Positions 1 through 13,800 of a stretch of 64,000 nt of DNA are shown in pieces; position 1 is the first letter of the stretch; each line of letters begins with the position of its first letter. The stretch covers positions 1 to 64,000 of the forward strand of contig QZLH01000454.1 in assembly GCA_003833135.1 (NCBI GenBank), given 5' to 3'. A program made the position numbers and the translations under genes. The notes beneath the pieces are model-generated. The model ran no database searches. It saw only the letters and a list, made by a program, of their open reading frames with translations, and was not told where the DNA came from. The stretch comes from Oehlia diaphana. Lineage: Eukaryota > Glomeromycota > Glomeromycetes > Glomerales > Glomeraceae.

Positions 1-54
1 TTTTTTTTTTTTTTTTTAAATTTTTTTTTTTTTTTTTTTTATTTTTTTTTTTAT

Positions 55-88
<34 letters not shown>

Positions 89-150
89 TTAACATAAAAC
101 AATTTTTTTTTTTTAAAAAAAAAAAACAAACAAATCATTTTATAATAAAA
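1..150. repeat. A/T homopolymer tract upstream of first gene
   Basis: Almost pure T runs followed by A runs, ending just before the first ATG. This is low-complexity AT sequence typical of intergenic DNA in this window. No promoter element can be told apart in it. Confidence 0.8.
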
Positions 151-1323
151 ATGTATCATGAAAAATTCGATTCACGTGAAAGATTACATTCAAGAAACAG
201 ATTTTTATTTAAAACAATCTTTCCAATAATAATATTCACATTATTTTTAACATTTTATACATTTTCAACCGAATTTTTATTTACAATAACTTCACCATCA
301 TCATCATATTCTACTGATAATATTATTGATACTATTGATAATATTGATAATATTGATTCTATTGATTCTATTGATACCGCTGTTACTACCACCACTCCAA
401 TCACTTACGCTACCACTTCTCCTACCACTTCTACTACCACTTCCAAAACCACTTCAAACACTTCCATCATCATTGATCCCTCAGAAAAATTCTTAACATA
501 TTTACCTCATAGTGGATTTCATAATCAACATGGAGCATTAATAAATGCAATAATGTTATCATATATAACAAATCGTACATTAATTATGCCACCTGTATTA
601 ATTAATTACGTACCACATTATCATTCATATTATCCTTTATATAAAAATTTAAATGAAATGATTGAAGCCAAAAATTATCGAAAAAATCATTGTTCATCAA
701 CAATATATGATTCATTTACAATATATGATGATAATAATAAATATTGTAATGATAAAAAATATTCAAAATATGATAATTTAACAATGATGAATTGGGAAGA
801 TATTTTTGATTTAAGTGAAATAAAAAAATATATTAAAATGATTAATCGAGATTATGATTTTTCATTAAAAAATTTAAAAAATACTTTAAATATTTTAAAT
901 AATAATAAAGATATTTATTTATTTAAAGAAAATGGAACTTATGAATATAAATTTTTTGATAATAATAATAAGAAATCAAAAAAAAATTTAGAAAATTTTC
1001 AAAAAAAATTCTTTATAAAAGATTTTTTAAAATTAAAAAAAAAATTATTACATTTCACTTCATTATTTAGTCATTATAAATTATCATTAGAAAATGATGA
1101 TAATAAAAAATTTAGAAATTTTATTCATAATAAATTAATTATTAATAATAAGAATATATTAAATATAACTAATAATATTATTAATAAATTAGGTGGTAAA
1201 AGTAATTATTTTGGTTTACATATTAGATTAGGTGATGGGATTTTTAAAGATTTTGGTGAAAAGAATATAAATTTAATTTTTAATGAATTAATATTAAAAT
1301 TAAATTTATTTAATTATGGTGGT

Positions 1324-1365
<42 letters not shown>

Positions 1366-1776
1366 TATAATAATAATAATTATAATGATGATGATGATGA
1401 TAATAATCAAAATCAAAATAATGATAATAATCAAAATCATAATAATTTGGATCAATGTTTAAAAAATAATTTACCTATAATTTATATAGCAACAGATTCT
1501 AATCAACCAAAAAAAGATTTTTCAAAATTTTATAATAATTTTTCATGTATTTTTACTTTATTTGATTTTGAAAAAGATTTAAAAATTTTAAAGAATTTAT
1601 CAAGTGATTATGATAAAAATATTAATTTATCAAATTTTTATATACCAATAATAGATTTATTAATAACAGCTCATGGTGGAATTTTTATTGGTACTGAAAA
1701 TAGTACTTTTTCAAGGATGGCTTATGAAGTAAATAATTTATCTAATGGTAAAGATGCCATATCAACGGATTGTTAG
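151..1776 (+). CDS. O-fucosyltransferase-like type II membrane protein
   Basis: Single-exon gene for 541 aa. Residues 22-45 form a hydrophobic signal-anchor after a basic N-terminus, so the protein is probably a Golgi/ER type II membrane protein. A Ser/Thr-rich stem follows (about 50-110). The catalytic part shows family-like blocks: YLPHSGFHNQHGALINAI near residue 117, GLHIRLGDGIF near 355 (the HxRxxD-type GDP-sugar motif of O-fucosyltransferases), IYIATDSNQ near 450, and AHGGIFIGTENSTFSRMAYE near 508, the usual C-terminal block. A run of about 45 Asn/Asp/Gln-rich residues (about 390-435), coded by an AAT microsatellite, splits the domain between the HIRLGD and TDS blocks. The transferred sugar and acceptor cannot be read from sequence. 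The family call rests on these motifs recalled from the family. Confidence 0.7.
1318..1445 (+). repeat. AAT/GAT microsatellite inside the fucosyltransferase-like gene
   Basis: An (AAT)n tract interrupted by TAT and followed by (GAT)n. It encodes Asn and Asp runs in frame and is likely to vary in length between strains or nuclei. Confidence 0.85.
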
Positions 1777-2545
1777 CTGGTAGATCATAGTTTAATAATT
1801 TGTAATTTAGAAATTAAGAAAATTAGAAAAAATTAGAATTTAATTATATACGTAATATATATATTGTAATAATATAAATATCGAATTTTGATACTATAAA
1901 TTTATTTCTCGTTTGATTTGATAATTTTTAAATTTTCTTTTTACGAATTTCAAATTTTAAGTGGCCATTTAAAATACATAAATGCAGGAGATATTATTTT
2001 AATTATTTATTGTTTGACGTATACAATAATGCAATAAATACAATAAATGTGTAAGGGAAAATTTAAAATTTTTTTTGTCGATCTAGGATATATACTAAAC
2101 TATTTTCGAAAAAGAAAAGATGATCTTTTTGATAAAAAAAAAAAATGAAATACCTGGAATACTATTTCCTCTATATAAATGTTGTATGATTACGTGCTAT
2201 AAAAAATTGATTACTTAAAATTCTTTTTTTAGGATTCAATAAAAAAATTCTCAAAAAGAAATTTAGAATTGAATTCCAAATTAAGAAATTCTATAGATGT
2301 AAATTATTGTTTTTATTGTGTCTAACCCTTATTATATATATATATATTTATTTATTTTTTAACTAAAACGCCATTGATTCATCTAAAAAAAAAAAAAAAA
2401 AAATTTTAATCATTCATTGGTAATTATTTTTTTTTATCACAAAATATTCAAATATTTTGATAAAATTTTAAAAGATGTGAAAGATGTGAAAAATGTGAAA
2501 AAAAAAAAAAAAAAAAAAAATTTATAATTTTTTATTTTGTTTCAA
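1777..2545. other. Intergenic AT-rich DNA, no gene seen
   Basis: No ORF of note. It contains A-runs near 2388-2402 and 2499-2520 and a short GATGTGAAA-type direct repeat at about 2474-2500. Confidence 0.6.
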
Positions 2546-2745
2546 TAATCTTTCATAATCTTCATATTCTTCACAATCTTCATATTCTTCACAGTCTTCA
2601 TATTCTTCACAGTTCATATTCTTCACAATCTTCATATTCTTCACAATCTTCATATTCTTCACAGGCTTCATATTCTTCACATCTTCATATTCTTCACAGT
2701 CTTCATATTCTTCACAGCCTTCACAGTCTTCACAGCCTTCACATG
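2546..2745. repeat. 18-bp minisatellite, unit CTTCATATTCTTCACAAT
   Basis: About ten head-to-tail copies of an 18-bp unit, alternating ACAAT, ACAGT and ACAGC at the unit end and decaying to CTTCACAGT near 2720-2745. One copy lacks a base. Short ORFs across it on either strand are by-products of the repeat. Confidence 0.85.
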
Positions 2746-2919
2746 TAATGTAAATAACACTTTTTTACTAACTCTTAATGCATGGATGGTATTTTTAAGG
2801 ATATGTTTCAAAGATTTAATGAATACAAAGAAAACAAAGAATTCTTCACCATGATCTTCCGGGTAATGATTCATGCAAGAACCGCGAATAAAAAAAAAAG
2901 CGAGAAAGAATTTTTTAAA

Positions 2920-3125
2920 AATAATTATATAAAATCTATTAAACAATATCTTACAAAAGAATAATTATATAAAATATGTTAAACAATATTCTTACAAAAG
3001 AATAAATATATAAAATATGTTAAATAATATTCTTACAAATTACAAAAAAAATAAATATAAATATATTAAACAATATTCTTACAAAATATGAATTCTTACG
3101 AAGAAATAAATATCTAAAATAGAAT
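2920..3125. repeat. Degenerate tandem repeat (about 45-50 bp unit)
   Basis: Four imperfect copies of a block reading roughly ATAAAATATGTTAAACAATA then TTCTTACAAAAGAATAA. A further decayed copy lies near 3313-3350. It is AT-rich and non-coding. Confidence 0.7.
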
Positions 3126-6100
3126 ACATGTACTGTATATTTAAACAGAATTCTATAAATACTAATGACTATTTTTATTGGAATTGGAAAGGCTTGGAAT
3201 TGAAGATTCCAATTAGCTTCCAAATCTTTCAATGCACATCACTGCTATACATATATTATAAAAAATTTAAAATTGAAAATTGTATCCGGGTATCTATGGG
3301 CCGTGATATACGATATATAAAATATATTAAACAAAAGATGCTTACAAATATAATTCTCACAAGCATTATTAATTCTCTCAGTTAATTTTCTTAAAGATAA
3401 TTATCTCAATGATAATTTTCTCAAGGAAAAATTCTTTCAATATATATGAATCTATTTTTAGGATAGTTCGAGTATTTTATCAATTCTTGCATACAAAGTA
3501 ACAAATATAATTCTCACAGGTGATTGATTCTCTCAAAGATAATTCTTAAAAAGGATTTTTCCTCAATAAGTCTCAAAAAAATCCCATTCATAACTTACAA
3601 AAGCAAAACAAACTCTTAAGGTAAATTTATACCCATAAGGTAAATTTATTAATGAACCCAAATCGAAGACCAACTTAAACCGATCCTTATGCTCCTATGC
3701 CCCAGTCACAAACTTAATTAGTTTAGGGAATTCGTAATCTACTTAAGTTTGCCATTATGTTTATTATGTCATAATTCAACTTGGGAACGAACTTTATGCC
3801 CCAGACCAAAACCCCTATCTGTTAGGGAATTAGTTTGTAGGGTTAAAATATGTTTCAGATAATATGTTTGATTTAGGAAATGGTCGTTATTTGGATTACA
3901 ACATATATGTGATCAGATTGGTTATATTGTTTACATTTATTTATGAGACGCCAAAGTAAGTTAATAAGTTTATGTACAGTACATAGACTAATGTTAATTC
4001 GGTAATTATTGATATTTAACTCTAATCATCAAACGTACAGCATATCATGTCACATGTTTCATTTGGGATAAAAAATTTTTCTACAGCAATTTGAAATATC
4101 AGAGTTTGAACAATTGATTTATCACATTATCACTTACTCATAATATACAGTACACTGGTTAGCTTCGAATAGCTTTCACCGGGTTTTCCAAACATTAATT
4201 CGAATGTATCATGTGTCATGTAATTGTGTAATCCTATTATTAGGTATTATATAATTGGTGATTCTTTAATGAACAAAATAATTTGTATTGAAATAAAAAA
4301 TTTTATTTACATGAAAAAGCGAAACGAATTCGAATCATATTCAAACATTTTTCGAATATTAAAATCTCAGTTTCATCTATCAAGGCGGCAAGACGTTTTG
4401 AAAGATATTGTTCGTTGATCTATTTCAAGATCTTATTTTACGCGACGTATTATTAGTATCATATTTTTATTAAACTTTCTTTTATCATTGTATTATGTTA
4501 AGATTCATCAGGTATACAACAGTTATGCATATATTGCAGTATCGATCATTATAGTAGGTTATTCTGGTCCTAAGATGTTGCCGTACGAACGAGCTTCAAG
4601 AGGACGCGAGGACCAGCAAGATGATGATGATGACGATGATGGGGAAGAGGAGGAGACTGAAGAGGAATACGAGGAGGAATAATTGGAAGAGGAAGTATCC
4701 ATGATAATCTTTTTTTTCATTGAAAGCATTGAAAGCATTGAAAGCAACAATTATAAGTCCCTAAGTAATATTTTACTTAATCTACATACAGCAATTACAG
4801 CATGGTAATTAATATGTAACTTATATCATTAGATATAAGCACGCAACTTTAGACGGATAATTTTCAGGAATACCAGACTTTCAAATCAAATTATACCATC
4901 ATATTTAAGGGAAGAATCTTCATAAATATGACATAAGGGAATTCAAATATCAAAACCCGTTTTAGTGTTAATCTATGGAATGTAATTTTCGTCTATATTA
5001 ATGAATGATGGTAACTAATTATACACTCACAACATCCTAATTATTAAATAATTTATACTTAATATAAAAATTCATACAATCCAGATCTAACTAATAAAGA
5101 ACGAATTAATAATGCATTTTTTTACGCGCTACGCATTTTCAATGTGTCATGGGCGTATCGTATAAGAAAGATTTACAAAAAAAAAAAAAAAAAAAATTTT
5201 TTTTTTTTATTTAAAGAGGATTTTAAGTAAATAGGTTGATTTAAAATTGTCTTATAGAATGTACTGTATATGATGCGTACACTGCGACTGCGTATATCAG
5301 ATAAATTTCAATATTAATTAATCTAGTATCCGCAGTATACCGATCATATGATATTATGATGGTCATGGTTAATATTTTAGTAATAAAAAACTTTAGTAAA
5401 TTACAATCAAGAAACAACTTGTAAAAAAAAAATGTCTACATATTCAAAATTCCAGAATACAAAATTTCGGAAGATAAATTACATAATATTATATATTAAT
5501 TTGATAAAATATCGGAATTTAGATTTTGTGGTTCGCGATCGAGATCTTAAACATGTGTCAATCGAAATTTACAGTAGTTGTTTTATGATTTTATTATATA
5601 ATGTCAGAATTCTGTATTTCGTAATTTAGGTATGAAAAAAAGCTTGATTTTTTTGAAGTTGAGAAAGGCGCAATGGATAGATGATGAACGAATGAGCATT
5701 CATGGTTAATTTCTTTCATATTTCGAAGAAAATACAAATATAAATATTATAAACTTTTCAAGACTTTTTGATATAACCAAAGAGTAATAATTATATGTGT
5801 GAGGTGATAGGACCGACTACCGAATGGTTTATTATGGTATAAATATGGATTTAGGATTTGAGGATTTTTTTTGATTTTTATTCTTGTAATTTGAATATGT
5901 AATATTTTTTTGGCATTTTTTTTTTACGTGTTTCGAGTATATTGAAGCGTTTAGCCTTATTTACATAGAATAGATTTCTTAACCTTTCTCCATAGATTTT
6001 TTCAAAATTGCAAATAAAAGAATAAGTACTGCGGTATAATAAATTTTAATAATAATAGTTTTTATTTAATAAAAAAATTTGGTTATCATTTTAAAAATAG

Positions 6101-7048
6101 TATTATAAGAATTATTACCGTTTATCAGTTCTGTGCTCTCGATTATAAACTAAAATGATTTCAAAAAAAAAAACTCGAACCAGCCAACAATTCAAACTAG
6201 TACATCTTTACCAATATACAAAACCTGATTTCAAGCCAGAATGATCTCTCAACTATCACATAAAAACATGTATTTGAAATACAAGAGTATAAAACATATG
6301 TTATAACTTACGATTTATTAATAAATTGGTTAACAAACCCTAATTAAAAAACAATAAAAACTATTATTAAAACCGATTACCCAAACTAGCTAAAGAATGG
6401 CTCGATTTAATGAAAAATCCAAAATAAGAATTTAGCGATTCTGAACAATTGAGTATATCAATAGAGAAGCAGGAACTGAAAAGTTCAATAAAAGCAATAA
6501 AAGCAATAAAAGCGAAGTATTTATTTTTCACTTACACACATGCTATCTTAATGTAGATGAATTTAAGGAAAAATTGAAACGAATCTAAGTACGAATATAT
6601 TCATAGAATTATCACAAACAGATGAATTGCATCTTTCTTTGTAAAACTATCATGGCTATCTCTGTAATCCAACCGAATTACAAAAAAATGTAAATTTTGG
6701 TGATAGTGGGCTTGTTAAAGGGTAGTCTTTTAGTGACAAACCATCAATTAATGAACGTCATAAGAAAAAATTTAATAATCCGCAGTAGAAATATCACTTG
6801 TTTATTTTTTTTTTAAAAAAAAAAAATACATATCCGATATTTATCTCGTGATTTTATACCAAGATCCATTTGGAAGCTGATCATTTTTTGTAAAAAGTCC
6901 TTTTTTTGCGGATTTATAAAGCCAAGCTTGATTGTTTTTCGTTCAAGTTTCTTCACCTATATGTAAGATGGCAGTATAGATGAAACCTAAATTATAGCTC
7001 TTGTAAAAAATATTCAAGTTTCGATGTTTATTATGTAATGATCTCAAT
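3126..7048. other. Long intergenic region, no supported gene
   Basis: AT-rich DNA without a convincing gene. It holds a two-copy repeat of about 45 bp sharing TATGCCCCAG and TTAGGGAATT (about 3698-3740 and 3790-3835). A short acidic ORF lies at 4488-4682, and homopolymers lie near 5180-5210 and 6808-6830. Small ORFs here have no recognisable domain. Confidence 0.5.
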
Positions 7049-7438
7049 TCATATGACATAATGAAAGAATTTATTATGGCTATAACCATCTTTATCATTA
7101 AATGTCAGTAGAAATGAGATGCTTTGTAAAACTATAATGTTATTAACATTTTGTATATAATGAACTCGACTATTATCACGTTCTGGTTTTGGTAATTCTT
7201 CAGTATCATTTTCATAAAATAATTCGAGCAATTCTATTACTTTTTTACCATCTCGAAAATCTTTATCTATTACATTAATTTCTGGAATCTTTTTTTTCGC
7301 CTTATTAAAAGGGAATAATGAGTGAGATTGAAACTTCTCTCTTTCAGATAGAAGCGGTCGATTACAGACGATACTTCGCCTATTGTTTATTTTCCTTTTA
7401 TTGTTTAACGAGAAAGAAGTACCTCTACAATCAAACAA
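7049..7438 (-). pseudogene. Calponin-homology (CH) domain remnant
   Basis: An ORF of 129 aa whose middle resembles the first half of an alpha-actinin/fimbrin-type CH domain. It shows DKDFRDGKKVIELLE, then LPKPERDNSRVHYIQNVNN, the region that in actin-binding CH domains reads roughly DGxxLxxLLE followed by KPxxxxxRxHxIxNVN. The N-terminal helix (REKFQSHSLFPFNKA) is weak, and after IQNVNNIIVLQS the match stops, so at least half the domain is missing. No second CH domain, spectrin repeat or EF-hand is visible nearby. It is most simply a relic of an actin-crosslinking gene. A one-exon fragment of a larger, badly decayed gene is the alternative. Confidence 0.5.
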
Positions 7439-7822
7439 GTGAGATTCAGAAAAATCAATATTAATGCTCTATTAATCATAAGGGATTATGCCAGATTTTC
7501 TAGAATCATGTGATAAATACATCAGGGAAATTGAGTCGTACAATATCAAAATCTCTTTCTTTTGCCGCACGACGGTCTCCATGTACTGTATAAAAAGGGT
7601 CAATTTGTGAAAGTTTATGTTCACTACGATTTTTAATCACTTACCAAACAGTACATTTACTAAAATAATTTATATGACAAAAAAATTATTAATAAAAAAA
7701 AAATATATTTTCACACATTTGATTAGACGATATATAGTAAGTTTCGACACATTTTTTTTTTAATACTTTTATTAATTAAGTTAATAAAATTACATAATTA
7801 CGTAAATAATTAATTATTATTA
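7439..7822. other. Intergenic, 3' flank of the C1/HEAT gene
   Basis: AT-rich DNA, including homopolymers at about 7692-7702 and 7754-7762. No gene seen. Confidence 0.5.
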
Positions 7823-10800
7823 TTAATAGTAAGGAAATAATCTACCACCAACATTGCTATTATTTATCTCGAAATACAATCTCATAGCCTCTCTCATTTC
7901 CACAAATAATTGAGTAATTAACATATCCTGTTGCATCTTTAATGGTGGATCATCAAACATCGATCTTGCTTGTCTTATCTTATGATGGAATTCCGTTACT
8001 TCTTCATTCTGTATGAAGAAAATAATGAAAAATCGTTTTAAAAATAGATAATTGAAATTTTTTTTTATACGCTTACCTTATTAATAAGACTATCCAAAAG
8101 TGTACACCATTCCTGAGAATACAACATAACAATATCACTTCCAATTAAATGTAGAAATGTTATCAAGTCCATAAACATTTCCCAATAAGGAACTCCATTA
8201 GGCTGAAAAAACACAAAAAAATAATGAAATCTTATTTGAAATATAATAATAATAAGTGCTTATTTATATTTCCTTACCAAAACATCTTTATCTTCAGTAA
8301 CGCTAATTAATTGTTTCCTAATACTAGGCCAAATAGAATTCCAAAATCTTCTTTCAGCCATAGTTATATTGTTAGCTAATCTTTGATGCAATTTAGGTGC
8401 TTCGCTAATTTTATTTTCTTGTGGTTTTGAAGTTTGTAAGCAAAGCACTGTCCAAATTTTTACTAAAACAAATGATTGATAAGCTAATTCCCCTGAATGT
8501 GTATAAAGATAATTCACATCTCCTGCTATTACTTCATTAAATGGTTGTTTAAGTGCAAGTGATAATAAATCTGTAATGTTATCTTGAAAATCAAATATTG
8601 TTGTAACTAATCCTGTTGATGAATCTGCTTTTAAAATCCCTAATAATATCCAATTTAATAATCGTATTGTGCGCCTAGAATCTGTCGACTATAGTAAAAA
8701 TAAATAAATATTTAAGTTCAAATTGTCTAAAACATTTTTAATTTTTTTTTTTAAAAAAAAAAAAAATAATAATTTAATACCTTTTGCCATAAAAATATCT
8801 TTGTCAATAGATCATATTTTTCACTACACATAGCAACAGCTAATTGACTTGCACATACTCCGACTTTAAAATCTTTTTTCGAGTACTGTTTCGTTATAGG
8901 AGGATTTTCCAAAAAATTTGTGCAATCCTCAAATAGATATTCCGATACATTTGAAAAAAAAGGCCTTCGTTGTTGACTTGACGAATTAACTTTAATTCTT
9001 TGTTCAATGCTTCTAAACCATGGATACGTTGATGGTTGCATGTCCCATAATACAAGCTATAAAAAAAATTATTTATATAATATTTAAAAAAAATATATAT
9101 ATATAGTATTATATGCCCTTTTTAAATACCTGTAATAATATTATCAACGTATCTCTATTCAATCTATTCCTTGCTCCTCTATAAAATATTTTTATTTCTT
9201 CAAGTATTACTTCACCAAAAGCATTACTTTGATCAGATGGTGAAACTACTTCACTTATTGCGCTATAAGCTGCCAATAATTTTACAAATGATTCTATAGT
9301 AGGTCCACATTTATTAATTACATGTTTCAGGAAATTCCTTACAGGGTGAATCAAATGCTATTTGAAAATACAAATAAGGTAAAATTGAAAATATCTTTTT
9401 TTTAAAAGATAAGTAAATAAATAAATAAATAAAACAAATACCTTCGCATGAAGCGGATTGTTCTTTAATACAATGGAAATCATATTAAGTACAGGATTAA
9501 CATCCCAATCGACACTTTTCCATTCAGTCGTATATTTACTCAACTTTATTAAAAATGATCCTAAATCTAAATAAAGAAACAAAAGAAAATAAATTATTTC
9601 TTTGAAAATTTATTAAATTTATTTATTTTTAATTATTCACTTACCTATCATTAATTGTTCACTATATGGTTTTGAGTAAACTAATTCTACATATTTATTC
9701 AAGTTATGTAATACGGTAGATACAATTTTACGATTTGTGAACTTAAATAATTGATTTATAACGTCTCTTATTGGTTCAACACAAAGATAAGTCGGTTCAA
9801 TATTTTCATCATGTGTTGGAATAACTTCATCTCTTATTATATCACGTAATACTCTAAACATGTCTAGTTCGGTATTTGTTTCATCCGCAACTGTTTGATT
9901 CTTAGAAATAAAATTCAAATTAAAAAAATACTTTTTTTTTTTTTAACACTATCATTATCATAATAATTGAATACCTTAAAAATTAGAACAAACAATCCAT
10001 TCCTTGCAAAACTTATGAACGCTGTTCGTAAAAATATTTTTGCGCTCATAACCAAAGAACTTGATGAATCATTTCTTAGCTTTGTCAATAATTTTCCCAA
10101 CGTAATAATATATTTTCCCAAAATATTGACCGTTAACATAGGTGCCCTTTTTAATAATGTGGTAGAAACTTCTATGATAAGTTGTTTATTTTCTTCTGTT
10201 ACATCTTTAGATAATAATTCAGAAGCTTTTCTCATAGCGTTTACCAAGTTTTCTTCTAATTGTCTATTGCGTTTATCCTCAATCTTATGCTATAATAAAA
10301 AAAAATATTATTAAAACTTAAGAGTATAATTATCAAAAATACAAATTGCTAAATCACAAATATTTTACCTTATAAACAATCATAAGTAGTAACTCAATCC
10401 AATTCTTAAGCATAAGATGGCTTAGAGTTGACATGTCTACCGAAGAATTAAATAATGCTAATACGACATCTACAAAAACACCACCTGCTAATTCTTCTTC
10501 CTGTTCCGCTGATAATCTTGTATCTTCTAAAATATTGTTTGATGACTTTAAGTAAATCGGCGTATCCAGTACTCTTTTAAGATTTCCCAAACATGATGTA
10601 ATAATCATATTTTGTGCAAAATCATCAGGTATATATTCAAAATCTCCGATTGATACATTTGACTTTCCATTAACTATTTCCAATTTAGAATTTTTAAATC
10701 CTAAATGAATTAACACCAAATGCTTTAATTTAATGATTTGATCTTGAGTTACTTCAATACCATTTGCTAACATTTGCAGTGCAAGTGTTAACACTATAAC

Positions 10801-13800
10801 CTAAAAAAAAATTAACAAATGATAAATAAATCTAATGATTTATTAATTTATCTGAATAACTAATGCATATTAATTACCCTCAGATTTTGCGATTCTGCAA
10901 CTCTTTGTCCTGGAGTAGAATTTCCACCGTCCTGAATTTGTTTCAACCCAATTACCAAAATACTATCTGGTCTCATATAGCTTTCCTAAGTAATAATAAA
11001 TAGTATTAATTATATTAATTATGAATTTTTAAAACAATAGTTTAATTTTCATACCAAAATATCGGAAGTGGAAACTTGTTCATTCTCATCATTTTGAGTT
11101 AAAGCATCTAATAGTGTATTCCACTCAATAACTTTAGTGAGTAAAAAAAGTTTCAGGTAAATATTATCGTAAAAAATAATTCATTGGACAACTACATGAA
11201 TAACTCGAACCTTCCCAATCTGGAAATTTTGCATTCAATTTAATCATTAATTTACACAATAGCGTTTTTTCACGAACATTTGCAGTTTTGAAATATCCTT
11301 CCCAGCATTTAAAAGCTAAACGCACGTGCTGTGGCTGCATTGATCTTATATAAGTAATAGCTTTTGTTCTAACATATTCCTACAAATGAGAACAAAAAAA
11401 AAAACATTTTATTTATTTAATTAACTATTTATTCTTTTTTTTTAAAAAAAAAAATGGAATTTTAAAATTCATGTATATTAAACAAAAAAAAAGGAACCTA
11501 CCTCTTCGTCCCATAAACATCCGACTAAATAGCTAAATATTGGTCCTAGATAGGCAAAAACTCCACTTACTTGTATATCATGTTTTTCATCCAACTTAGA
11601 GAATAATCCATACAAGTTATCAAGACCATCAAATCTTTAAATTAAAATTTTAAAATTAACTAAAATAATAGTATTCAAAATATATATAATATAATTTTAA
11701 TAAAACTGTTACCTAACTTCCCAATCAGAATGTTCAAATACTTTACTGACTGAAGCAAGAAAGAATCTTGAATCTGCCCAAACAATTTTCATCAATAATG
11801 ACAAAGTTATATCTGATGATGTATCATGTAAGGGAGATAATTCCTTCCATACACTATATCAACATTTTATAAAATTAATAAACTTCAATATTAATTGTAC
11901 TTTACTAAAATACATATTTACCTTGGAAGAAGTTCAGGAATACAACTATTGACAAATTCATTCTTATTGAAAATTAGACCTGCAGATGTGATAAACTTCC
12001 AAAATCCTTTTACTATGTCTCCACGAACTCCTAGTTTGTCAAATTTAGCATACATCAACAAGCATTGAATTAAAGGGTCATCAGCAGTAAGATTAGAGCC
12101 TTGAGTCGAGTCCTTAAAATTAGACAATCTTTTTGGGTGGCTATTAATCAATGTACATTAAGTTTCGATCAAGCTAGAAATATATAACTAAAAAAAAATA
12201 TTTGAAATCCACCTTAAATTAATTGGCTTTTCAGGTAATGAATCAAATATTCCAACATTATATATCATTTCCAATGGGCAATTGTAAGAGTATAAAGCCA
12301 ATACAATTGTAATTTTGACAAAGGATCTTGCACTTTAAATTTAGTAAATAATGTAAATAAATGCAAATGACATACAAAAATATGAAAAATCATAATATTT
12401 AAACCTTGCAATTTCTGCACCATATCCTTCTTCGTTTATCTTTTTGATCATTTCAAAAGCCGCTTCATTGACATCTGATATAATGCTTTGGATGTTACTT
12501 CGCACGAGTAGATGTCCAAGACCATTCATAACTTGATACCACATAACCTCCATAAATGTAGTGTATTGTTCGATTGATGGTGAAAGGTTGGCTAAAAGTG
12601 GAAGGAAATCGGAAAATATTGAACCTGGAAGACCAATGCTACAAAAAAAAATTTATCCAATTAGAATTAAATCGGATAAATGAATAAAGGATAAATAATA
12701 CTTACCCAGTACGAACCATCACTTCCATCCACTGTAATGCTCGAGTTAATTCAACAGCATCTCCTTCTTTGAAAAGCTGTGTAACTAAAGAAATTGGATC
12801 TGTGACATCGCTGTTATTATTCTCAGTCGACAACAATATTTGATCTGTAGTGCTATATCGATAAGTTGATGATTTTGATGCATTAAATATTTTATATAAG
12901 GTTTTCAATTCCACAAAAATCTAAAATATAAAATAATTTTGTTAGAATCACTATAGTAAATGAAAAAGAAAAAAGAATATCATACATTAGATTGATGCTT
13001 CATGATATGATAAACATCATCTAACCATCGTGCAATCATATCTTTAAAGGCAGAGAAAAGTAAACCTGCGTGCCATAATCTAATCATACACTTTAATATA
13101 CGATCATGGCTCTGAAATTCAGTTTCCTATAAATTATATAATATGATTCAATAAGATGGGAAGATCATTTTATAGCAGTAATTCTTTATACATACCGTTA
13201 TTACATCCTGCTCACTTTTATTTTCATACAACATTTCTATTTGATCGAAAACTATGTCACAAAACAATCCTTGATTCATATCATGAATTGCAGACATCCA
13301 ATTTATTATATATTTTTCTTTCAACATTTTACGACAAACAATATAAGCACCACCCCCAGCAACACTTGGCATCGCCGATTGTTGTCTTTGATTTGCTCCA
13401 TTTCTTTTATTCTCCATCTCATCACGAACTCCAGGAAGTTTGAGCTGAGATGGAGTATACTCACGAGCAATTATAAGTAATTTATCATCTTCACTGCATA
13501 CCCATTCAATCACAGCATAGATTAATCTCTCCAATATGTATCTTGATAGAAAAGAATCTGGCCAACAACGTTTTGTCATCAATAATAATCCACATTCGTT
13601 TATGGAAATGTTAATATCAGATAAACACGCAGTAATTGCAGTTATTAAAGACTCTACGGTTGGAGAACATTCAATCGCAAATGGTAAAGGAAAAGTGCAA
13701 TCATGATCCAAAATTTCCCCTACGGATTCGTCACAAAATAATATGGGATGACCATCAATTCGTTCTAAAAATCCATAGTTAACCATTTGTTGTAATAAGA

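Noticed and set aside
4488..4682. Acidic ORF ending in long Asp and Glu runs
   Set aside because: Only about 20 residues (GPKMLPYERASRGRED) are of ordinary composition and the rest is a GAT/GAG microsatellite. No family, upstream exon or conserved start recognised.
6170..6200. tRNA/SINE-like B box (GGTTCGAGTTTTTTTT on minus strand)
   Set aside because: No A box or cloverleaf stems at the right distance.
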